Assembly (NCBI GenBank): GCA_035758925.1
Contig: DASTVV010000085.1
Coordinates: 1-29,741 of the forward strand
Length of the DNA: 29,741 nucleotides
Direction: 5' to 3'
Source of the DNA: DASPMP01 sp035758925
GTDB taxonomy: Bacteria > Gemmatimonadota > Gemmatimonadetes > Gemmatimonadales > Gemmatimonadaceae
Part shown: piece after piece, positions 24,511 to 29,741 of the stretch
How positions within the stretch are numbered: position 1 is the stretch's first letter
How the letters are laid out: each line of letters opens with the position of its first letter
The notes under the pieces: generated by a model
Database searches by the model: none
Seen by the model: only the letters and a program-made list of their open reading frames with translations
What the model was told of the DNA's origin: nothing
Made by a program: the position numbers and the translations under genes

Positions 24511-24557
24511 GGAGAAAAAGAACGAGGACGGAGCGCCATGCAACCGCTCCGTCCTCG
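24511..24557 (-). terminator. Rho-independent terminator of the L,D-transpeptidase gene
   Basis: A perfect 13-bp stem, CGAGGACGGAGCG (24523-24535) and CGCTCCGTCCTCG (24545-24557), encloses a 9-nt loop. Read on the minus strand it is followed by TTCTTTTTCTCC, a good U tract. It lies 21 nt after the transpeptidase stop and just before the antiporter start. Confidence 0.92.
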
Positions 24558-24578
24558 GGCGGTGCCCCCCGCGTGCGA

Positions 24579-25175
24579 CTAGCCCTGCACGGTCATCGGC
24601 ACCGGTCTGTCGAGATAGATCGTCTTCATTCGGCCGAGATGGACAATGCGCCAGAACCAGTTTTCTTCGCGCCCCTGGCCGCCGTGCTCCATCACGAATT
24701 TCGCGACCTCGGCCGCGTGATCCGGGTCCATGCGCAGACATCCGTGCGACATGGCGTGCCCGAGCGAATAGATCTCGCCCGTCCCGTGGATGTAGAAGTC
24801 GGGCTCGCGGAAGAAGATCTTCACGACCTTCATCGGGTTCGCCGGGTGGCCGGGCGGCTTGTACGAGTAGCGCCGTGCCCATCCGCTTTCGGGCGGCTTC
24901 CAGGCGGGGTTCCAGACAATGCGCCGAATGCGGTAGCGGCCGGGTGGCGTAGGATAGCGCGGCGACCCGACCGAAATATCGTACTGATATACCAGTGTGT
25001 CGGAGTCATACAGCTTCAGGCGGCGGGCCGACAGATCTACCAGGATGCGCAGCGACTGCGCTTCCGCGCGGTTTTCGTTCGCGGCTCTGCGGCCGGTCAA
25101 CCAATAAGTGCCCGGAATCGCGGCGAGTACAACCGGAGCCAGGGCATAGAGCATCACTCGTCGATTCAACTGCAT
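24579..25175 (-). CDS. L,D-transpeptidase (YkuD domain)
   Basis: 198-residue cell-wall enzyme. An N-terminal signal anchor (VMLYALAPVVLAAIPGTYWL) places the catalytic domain outside the inner membrane. The YkuD domain (about 42-190) has the active-site pattern HG(T)...SHGC(L)R: YIHGTG and AMSHGCLRM, the cysteine being the nucleophile that forms 3-3 peptidoglycan cross-links or attaches lipoproteins. SVGSPRYPTPPGRYRI matches the family's substrate-loop region. I chose the ATG at 25175, which has GAGGAG at a slightly long spacing. A strong terminator follows. Confidence 0.95.
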   Translation of the reverse strand: MQLNRRVMLYALAPVVLAAIPGTYWLTGRRAANENRAEAQSLRILVDLSARRLKLYDSDTLVYQYDISVGSPRYPTPPGRYRIRRIVWNPAWKPPESGWARRYSYKPPGHPANPMKVVKIFFREPDFYIHGTGEIYSLGHAMSHGCLRMDPDHAAEVAKFVMEHGGQGREENWFWRIVHLGRMKTIYLDRPVPMTVQG

Positions 25176-25313
25176 CGTTGCGCTCGCTCCTCGGTGGGTG
25201 TGTGTTTGGCGCAGTACAAAAAGCAAGCGACGTTCCACCCACCCACGCGTTTGCGGGCTCTTGCAGAGGCAACTCTTCGCGCGTAGGCATAAGCCACCTC
25301 AACCTTGCCGCGT

Positions 25314-27173
25314 ATGACCACCCCAGGAACCACTGGCTACGATCGCCGCGACTTTCTCGCGTACTTCTCTTCCATCGGGCTCGGGACGTCGCTCCTGCCG
25401 GGCGTGCTGTGGTCGAAGGTGGCCGCCGGCGCCGAGATCACGAAGGAGACGATCGCTGTCGCGGAGGAGATCGCTGGCGTGTCGTTCACTGATGACGAAC
25501 GCACGATGATGGTGCGGAACCTCACACAGCAGCGGCAGTCGATCGAAGCGCTGCACAAGATTCCGCTGGACAACGGCCTGTCGCCGGCGCTCGTCTTCGA
25601 TCCGATGCCACCAGGAACGGCGCTGGCGAAAAAACAGAAACAGCCGACGGTGCGCGCGAAGGTGCCACTGATGGCGCGTCCGGGCTCGGTGGAAGAGCTC
25701 GCGTTTCAGCCGGTGTCCCAGCTTTCGGAGCTCGTGCGCATGCGCAAGGTGAAGCCGAGCGAGCTCACCGCGATGTACATCGACCGGATCAAGCGCTACG
25801 ACACCCAACTCAAGGCCGTCATCACAATTACCGAGGAGCGCGCCATCGCGCAGGCCAAGGCTGCCGACGCCGAGATCTCGCGGGGGAAATACCGGGGGCC
25901 GCTGCACGGCATTCCGTGGGGCGCGAAGGACTTGCTGGCGACGAAGGGCTACAAGACCACGTGGGGCGCCGGTCCGTACAAGGATCAGACGATCGACGCC
26001 GACGCGACAGTCGTGCAGCGCCTCGACGACGCCGGCGCAATCCTCGTCGCGAAGCTGACGCTTGGCGAGCTCGCGCAGGGTGACAACTGGTTCGGCGGAA
26101 TCACCAGAAATCCGTGGTGGACCGAGCAGGGCTCGAGCGGATCATCCGCAGGCCCCGCGAGCGCGACAGCGGCCGGCCTCGTCGGATTCTCCATCGGGAC
26201 CGAGACACAGGGCTCCATCTCGTCACCGTCCACACGTTGCGGCGTCACCGGGCTGCGACCCACGTTCGGTCGCGTCCCGCGCACTGGAGCGATGGCGCTG
26301 GCGTGGAGCATGGACAAGGTCGGACCCATCTGTCGCGGCGTAGAGGATTGTGCGCTCGTGCTCGCGGCCATCCATGGTCCCGACGGACAGGACCTCGCGG
26401 TGCGCGACTACCCGTTCAACTGGGACGCGAACACGCGCCCGTCCTCGCTGCGCGTCGGATACGTGAAAGCCGCGTTCGATCTCCCCGAGCGTGACCCCGC
26501 GAATGCCGATCGCATCCAGCACGCGACCAAGACGCAGGACGATGCCGCGCTCGAGGTACTCAAGCGGCTCGGCGTCCAGCTCGTTCCCGTAGAGCTGCCG
26601 ACGTTCCCCGTGGGGACTGGTCTCATCTTGCAGCCCGAGGCGGGTGCGGCGTTCGAGACACTGATCCTCACGGGTAAGGTGAAGGAAATGGTGCAGCAGA
26701 CGCCGTTCGCCTGGCCCAACACGTTCCGCTCGGCGCAGTTCGTTCCGGCGGTCGACTATATCAACGCCAATCGCGCCCGCGTGCAGCTCATGCGGCAGTG
26801 GTGGGATCTGTTCAGAAACCTGGACGTCATCGTGACGCCCACCGGCGGGAGCGGTCAGCTGCAGCAGACCAATCTCACGGGCAACCCCGCGGTGATCATT
26901 CCGAACGGGTTCCGCGAAGCGCCTCCACTCGGTCCCGGTACTGCCGCGGTACCGGTGTCGCCCGCGCCAGCTCCCAGAACCGACTCAACGAGAGGGGCCG
27001 CGGACAGCGCACGACGCGCCGCACCCACACCTGCAACCCCCCGACCGCAGACCCCCGTCTCGCTGACGTTCCTTGGTCCGCTCTACCAGGAGGAAAAAGC
27101 GCTGTCATTGGCGCACGCATACCAGCAGGCGACTGATTTTCACCTGAAGCGTCCGCCCGGTTTTGGGAATTAG
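25314..27173 (+). CDS. Exported amidase-signature hydrolase
   Basis: 619-residue amidase. Residues 9-35 look like a twin-arginine type export signal (DRRDFLAYFSSIGLG). A helical N-terminal region (40-150) precedes the amidase-signature core. The Ser-cisSer-Lys triad is visible: Lys205 in GIPWGAKDLL, the Ser pair in QGSSGSSAGPAS (near 274) and nucleophile Ser301 in TETQGSISSPS. Near the C-terminus (about 543-580) a Pro/Ala/Arg-rich stretch interrupts the fold between PNGFREAPPLGPG and SLTFLGPLYQEEKALSLAHAYQQATDFH. The substrate amide is unknown; these enzymes resemble glutamyl-tRNA amidotransferase subunit A but are secreted. The start could also be TTG at 25305. Confidence 0.93.
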   Translation: MTTPGTTGYDRRDFLAYFSSIGLGTSLLPGVLWSKVAAGAEITKETIAVAEEIAGVSFTDDERTMMVRNLTQQRQSIEALHKIPLDNGLSPALVFDPMPPGTALAKKQKQPTVRAKVPLMARPGSVEELAFQPVSQLSELVRMRKVKPSELTAMYIDRIKRYDTQLKAVITITEERAIAQAKAADAEISRGKYRGPLHGIPWGAKDLLATKGYKTTWGAGPYKDQTIDADATVVQRLDDAGAILVAKLTLGELAQGDNWFGGITRNPWWTEQGSSGSSAGPASATAAGLVGFSIGTETQGSISSPSTRCGVTGLRPTFGRVPRTGAMALAWSMDKVGPICRGVEDCALVLAAIHGPDGQDLAVRDYPFNWDANTRPSSLRVGYVKAAFDLPERDPANADRIQHATKTQDDAALEVLKRLGVQLVPVELPTFPVGTGLILQPEAGAAFETLILTGKVKEMVQQTPFAWPNTFRSAQFVPAVDYINANRARVQLMRQWWDLFRNLDVIVTPTGGSGQLQQTNLTGNPAVIIPNGFREAPPLGPGTAAVPVSPAPAPRTDSTRGAADSARRAAPTPATPRPQTPVSLTFLGPLYQEEKALSLAHAYQQATDFHLKRPPGFGN

Positions 27174-27181
27174 TCCCAAAA
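27161..27181. terminator. Inverted repeat over the amidase stop codon, possible terminator
   Basis: TTTTGGGA (27161-27168) and TCCCAAAA (27174-27181) form a perfect 8-bp stem whose loop ATTAG contains the amidase TAG. No U tract follows directly, so termination would be weak. The right arm runs into a 13-mer, AAAAGCGGACATC, that recurs at 6997-7009. Confidence 0.45.
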
Positions 27182-27205
27182 GCGGACATCAACCTTTGTT
27201 CGCAA

Positions 27206-27255
27206 CTCTGTGTCCAATAACGCGTAGTGACATCTATCTCGCACCGGACACAGAG
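27206..27255. promoter_or_regulatory. 10-bp inverted repeat before the LytTR gene
   Basis: CTCTGTGTCC (27206-27215) and GGACACAGAG (27246-27255) are exact reverse complements, separated by 30 nt, with centres 40 bp apart. The right arm touches the ATG at 27256 and includes its only Shine-Dalgarno-like bases. It may be a two-site operator for the LytTR protein itself or an mRNA hairpin covering the start. Confidence 0.6.
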
Positions 27256-27765
27256 ATGATCAGGCCTCGAAGCAGTCTCCCGGATCTCACTGCAGTTGCA
27301 TCGGACGATCTCGGCGCCGCCGTCGAATCGCTTCGTCTCGTCGACGGGAACGACGCCGAGCCCGCGTCATCGCGGGAAGAGCCGGCGTTGCAACCACTGC
27401 TCGAACGTGTGCTCGCCGAGCTGCGTTCGCAGCGTCACCGTAACTCGCGCGTCGTGGTGAAGACCGGCGGCAAGGTGCTCTTCCTGCGCGCGGAATCGAT
27501 CGAGTGGGTCGAAGCGGCCGGCAATTACGTGCGATTGCACGTCGGACGCGAATCGTATCTGTTCCGCGAGAGCATGAAGAACATGGAAACGCGGCTGGAT
27601 GGAGACCAGTTCGTGCGCATCCATCGGTCGGCGATCGTGAACGTCGACCACATCCGCGAGCTGCAGCCGTGGTTCCACGGCGAGTACGTCGTGATGCTCC
27701 ACGATGGCACGCGCCTGATGGCGAGCAGAGTGTTCGCCGATCGGCTGGATCGCCTCATCGCGTAA
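27256..27765 (+). CDS. LytTR-domain DNA-binding protein without a receiver
   Basis: 169-residue regulator. Residues 1-60 are a poorly structured acidic N-terminus. The LytTR domain occupies about 68-168: VVVKTGGKVLFLRAESIEWVEAAGNYVRLHV, ESMKNMETRLDGDQFVRIHRSAIVNVDHIRELQP and a final beta hairpin, the standard beta-rich DNA-binding fold. There is no receiver domain and no membrane segment, so its input signal is not apparent. I chose the ATG at 27256 because the upstream in-frame residues overlap the amidase terminator. Its stop overlaps the convergent TIGR01777 stop by 11 bases. Confidence 0.9.
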   Translation: MIRPRSSLPDLTAVASDDLGAAVESLRLVDGNDAEPASSREEPALQPLLERVLAELRSQRHRNSRVVVKTGGKVLFLRAESIEWVEAAGNYVRLHVGRESYLFRESMKNMETRLDGDQFVRIHRSAIVNVDHIRELQPWFHGEYVVMLHDGTRLMASRVFADRLDRLIA

Positions 27766-28657
27766 GCTCGGACCGCAACGCGTCGTCGAGACGCGGGTGC
27801 TGGAACTCGAATCCGGCACCCGCGAGTCGTCTGGAGGACAGCCGCTGGCTGGCCATGATGGTGTCGTTGGCCATCTGGCCCAGGACCAGTTCCAGCGCCG
27901 ACGCGGGAACCGAAATCGCCGCCGGGCGATGCAGCACCTTTGCCAGGACTCGTGTGAACTCCTCGTTCCGGACCGGCTCCGGCGCCGCGAGGTTCACTGG
28001 CCCTTCGAGCGCCGGCGTGTCGATGAAGAAGCGCATCGCGCGAACCGCGTCGTCGAGCGCGATCCAGCTCATCCACTGACGTCCGTCGCCAACGCGTCCA
28101 CCCATGCCCAAACGGAAGGGCACGAGCAGGCGCTTGAGCGCGCCGCCGTCGCGGCCGAGCACGAGCGACGTTCGCGACAGCACGACACGAATCCCGGCCG
28201 CCGCTGCTGAATCGGTTGCGCGCTCCCACGCCTGGGCAGTCTGCGCCAGAAAGTCGGTGCCGGGGGCGCTGGTTTCCTCGAGCACTTCGTCGCCCCGGTG
28301 CGCGCCATAGTAGCCCATCGCCGAACCGCTGACGAAGGTCTTCGGCTTGTCGGCCAGCGAGGCAAGGGCTTCGGCAAGCAGGGCGGTTCCCTTCACGCGA
28401 CTGTCGCGAATCTGCCGCTTGCGTTCCTCGGTCCAGCGCTGGTCGATCGGTTCGCCCGCGAGATTCACGACGGCGTCGGGCCGCGCACGAGCCAGCGCCT
28501 CGCGATCGATCTTCCCCGATTCGGGTACCCACGCCACGGCATCGGAGGTGGGTCCCTTTCGGGAAAGGCGTACGACGCGATGTCCATCACGCGCCAATGC
28601 TTTGGTCAGGTGCGACCCGATGAATCCCGATGCGCCGCTGAGCAGAATCGTGGACAC
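27755..28657 (-). CDS. TIGR01777-family NAD-dependent epimerase (YfcH-like)
   Basis: 300-residue extended-SDR protein, the usual family length. The NAD(P) loop is ILLSGASGFIGSHLTKAL at the N-terminus; VVNLAGEPIDQRWTEERKRQIRDSRV is the family signature, and SGSAMGYYGAHRGDEVLEE holds the tyrosine region. The C-terminus has WMSWIALDDAVRAM and the helical tail GFEFQHPRLDDALRSEL. Homologues include E. coli YfcH; their role is poorly known. GTG start at 28657 begins the Rossmann fold at once; further codons upstream would be encoded by the GGGAC repeat. No Shine-Dalgarno sequence is seen. Confidence 0.9.
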   Translation of the reverse strand: MSTILLSGASGFIGSHLTKALARDGHRVVRLSRKGPTSDAVAWVPESGKIDREALARARPDAVVNLAGEPIDQRWTEERKRQIRDSRVKGTALLAEALASLADKPKTFVSGSAMGYYGAHRGDEVLEETSAPGTDFLAQTAQAWERATDSAAAAGIRVVLSRTSLVLGRDGGALKRLLVPFRLGMGGRVGDGRQWMSWIALDDAVRAMRFFIDTPALEGPVNLAAPEPVRNEEFTRVLAKVLHRPAAISVPASALELVLGQMANDTIMASQRLSSRRLAGAGFEFQHPRLDDALRSELTR

Positions 28658-28673
28658 ACGCGAATAATGACGA

Positions 28674-28777
28674 GGGACAAGGGACGGGGGACAGTGGACA
28701 AAGGCCAACGGCCTTCCCCTCTTCCGGTCCCTTCTCCATGCCCTAGTCGGTTGCGCCTGTCCCCTGTCCCTTGTCCC
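28674..28777. repeat. GGGAC-rich inverted-repeat element
   Basis: The left arm (28674-28694, GGGACAAGGGAC then GGGGGACAG) pairs with the right arm (28757-28777) at 20 of 21 positions. Between them is a perfect inner hairpin, AAGGCC-AAC-GGCCTT at 28701-28715. It lies between two minus-strand genes and encodes the C-terminal tail of the FlgM-like protein. The composition looks like a REP-type dispersed element, which only a genome search could confirm. Confidence 0.75.
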
Positions 28778-28955
28778 CGGTTCCTTTATTCCCGTGTACC
28801 AGCGCGTGCGCTATGGCGTCAGCGACGTACCGCTGATCGTAGAACCGCGACACGACCCGCCGCCGCAATTCCGCCACCAGGGCGTCACTCAGTGGACGCG
28901 GTCCCGCGCGGTCGGAATGGATCTTCAGCTGGATAATGGATTCGGTCGATTTCAT
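28743..28955 (-). CDS. FlgM-like anti-sigma-28 factor
   Basis: 70-residue protein. The segment PLSDALVAELRRRVVSRFYDQRYVADAIAHALV (about 21-54, in parts) has the pattern V-x2-LR-x2-V-x3-Y-x5-ADAIA-x2-L, typical of the sigma-binding C-terminus of FlgM. FlgM holds sigma-28 (FliA) inactive until the flagellar hook is finished. A sigma-28-type promoter lies just upstream, which is how flgM is often driven. The last ~16 residues (Gly/Lys/Thr-rich) are encoded by the GGGAC repeat and are probably an acquired tail. GGAAG precedes the ATG closely. Confidence 0.65.
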   Translation of the reverse strand: MKSTESIIQLKIHSDRAGPRPLSDALVAELRRRVVSRFYDQRYVADAIAHALVHGNKGTGDKGQGTGATD

Positions 28956-28976
28956 GGTCTTCCGCGGCTACCCCGA

Positions 28977-29003
28977 GTATCGACACGGTTTTCCGCGACT
29001 TTA
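28977..29003 (-). promoter_or_regulatory. Sigma-28 (FliA)-type promoter of the FlgM-like gene
   Basis: On the minus strand TAAAGTCG (29003-28996) is followed by exactly 11 nt and GTCGATAC (28984-28977). The enterobacterial FliA consensus is TAAAGTTT-N11-GCCGATAA; the match is 6 of 8 and 6 of 8 with the exact spacing. It would start transcription about 15 nt before the ATG at 28955. Confidence 0.65.
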
Positions 29004-29040
29004 GGTTGCGACCTGCCTGGGCTCCAAGTCTCTGCCGTAG

Positions 29041-29741
29041 ATGGCAAACATCCTGTTCGTCGACGACGAGCCCACGATCAGCCTCGTCCTCCAGGACACG
29101 CTGGAGCGCATGGGTCACAGTGCCGTCGGGGCTAGGAATGTCCCCGAGGCGCTGGGCGCACTGTCGCGAGGCCAGGTCGACCTGATCATCTCGGATTATC
29201 GCATGCCGGGGTTGTCCGGCCTCGAGCTGCTTGAGCTCCTGCGCGGCGAAGGAAAGGACATCCCGCTCATCATGCTCACCGGCCACGCGACCATCGAGCA
29301 CGCGGTCGCATCCATCAAGGCTGGCGCCGTGGACTACATCACCAAGCCGGTGTCCGCGGATCAGCTCGAGCACGCGGTCACGCACGCGCTCGAGCTCAAC
29401 CGGCTCAAGCGCGAGAACGAGGCACTGCGGCGCGAGGTGATGGAAATGCGCGCCGCGCGCGAAATCGTGGCCAAGAGCCCGGGGATGCGGCAGGTGCTCC
29501 AGACCGTGAGCGCTGCCGCGCCGACCCGCGCTTCGGTGCTCGTGCTGGGCGAGTCCGGCACGGGCAAGGAGCTCGTGGCACGGGCCATCCACGACCAGAG
29601 CGATCGCCGGGACCGCGAGTTCGTGAAGCTCAATTGCGCCGCCATGCCCGAGGGGCTCGTGGAGAGCGCGCTGTTCGGTCATGAGAAAGGCGCGTTCACG
29701 GGAGCCATTCGGCAGGTGGCAGGCGCGTTCGAGCGCGCCGA
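29041..29741 (+). CDS. NtrC-type sigma-54-dependent response regulator, 3' end cut by window edge
   Basis: Transcription activator with an N-terminal receiver (1-120): VDDEP, phospho-acceptor Asp in IISDYRMPGLSG, MLTGHA and YITKPVS. A coiled linker (about 122-140) leads to the AAA+ domain: Walker A GESGTGKELVARAIH, then LNCAAMPEGLVESALFGHEKGAFTGA, where GAFTGA is the loop that contacts sigma-54. The window ends before Walker B and the DNA-binding helix-turn-helix. No Shine-Dalgarno sequence precedes the ATG. It is divergent from the FlgM-like gene, so a role in flagellar control (FlrC/FleR-like) is possible but unproven. Confidence 0.93.
   Translation, partial: MANILFVDDEPTISLVLQDTLERMGHSAVGARNVPEALGALSRGQVDLIISDYRMPGLSGLELLELLRGEGKDIPLIMLTGHATIEHAVASIKAGAVDYITKPVSADQLEHAVTHALELNRLKRENEALRREVMEMRAAREIVAKSPGMRQVLQTVSAAAPTRASVLVLGESGTGKELVARAIHDQSDRRDREFVKLNCAAMPEGLVESALFGHEKGAFTGAIRQVAGAFERA

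Noticed and set aside
23297..24952. 551-codon plus-strand frame and a 515-codon minus-strand frame at 22992-24539
   Set aside because: Both are alternative frames of the antiporter region; only the 23030-24508 frame encodes coherent membrane helices.
1..29741. tRNA, rRNA, CRISPR array, integrase or transposase genes
   Set aside because: Looked for across both strands; nothing with the required structure or motifs was recognised.

Overview
This is a gene-dense, high-GC bacterial stretch. There are 23 genes on both strands, very short gaps, GTG and TTG starts, and long mirror-image reading frames on the opposite strand of nearly every gene. A giant soluble poly-HAMP hybrid kinase, MsrP/MsrQ, a short RecQ, a DUF1593 protein and an epimerase/aldolase-like pair together suggest a Gemmatimonadota-like or related soil bacterium. 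This is inference from gene style, not from a marker gene. No rRNA, tRNA, CRISPR array, integrase or transposase was seen, so the window looks like ordinary chromosome.

Layout. (1) 1-6800, minus strand: a two-gene signalling operon. It holds a 1709-residue cytoplasmic hybrid histidine kinase (HAMP array, GAF, kinase, three receivers), then a receiver-PAS-kinase protein cut by the left edge. (2) 7032-9832, minus: msrP and msrQ (periplasmic methionine sulfoxide repair), with a THUMP RNA methyltransferase overlapping the end of msrQ by 101 nt. (3) 10082-14534, plus: a small heat-shock protein, a RecQ-like helicase, an MscS channel, a cupin and an atypical SDR. (4) 14543-18121, minus: a TetR regulator, periplasmic adaptor, ABC ATPase and ABC-2 permease joined by 4-bp start/stop overlaps, with a perfect palindrome at the tetR start. 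(5) 18222-21110: an OsmC-like protein divergent from a CDGSH protein, an atypical NAD-binding epimerase and a DHDPS-like lyase. (6) 21144-25175: a small conserved protein, a secreted DUF1593 protein that appears to lack a central segment, a K+/H+ antiporter and an L,D-transpeptidase. (7) 25314-28657: an exported amidase, a LytTR DNA-binding protein and a TIGR01777 epimerase. (8) 28658-29741: a GGGAC-type inverted repeat, a FlgM-like anti-sigma factor behind a sigma-28-type promoter, and the start of an NtrC-type activator. The right edge may therefore enter a motility region.

The points most worth a second look are: the exact 276-bp register of the HAMP array and the glutamate at the phospho-acceptor site of the first receiver; the sigma-28-like promoter before the FlgM-like gene; the apparent in-frame deletion in the DUF1593 protein; the 10-bp inverted repeat spaced 40 bp centre to centre before the LytTR start; and the tandem decamers across the msrQ start codon. 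No single new defence-type or biosynthetic system could be supported. The best candidate for an undescribed pathway is the CDGSH/epimerase/DHDPS-like block.
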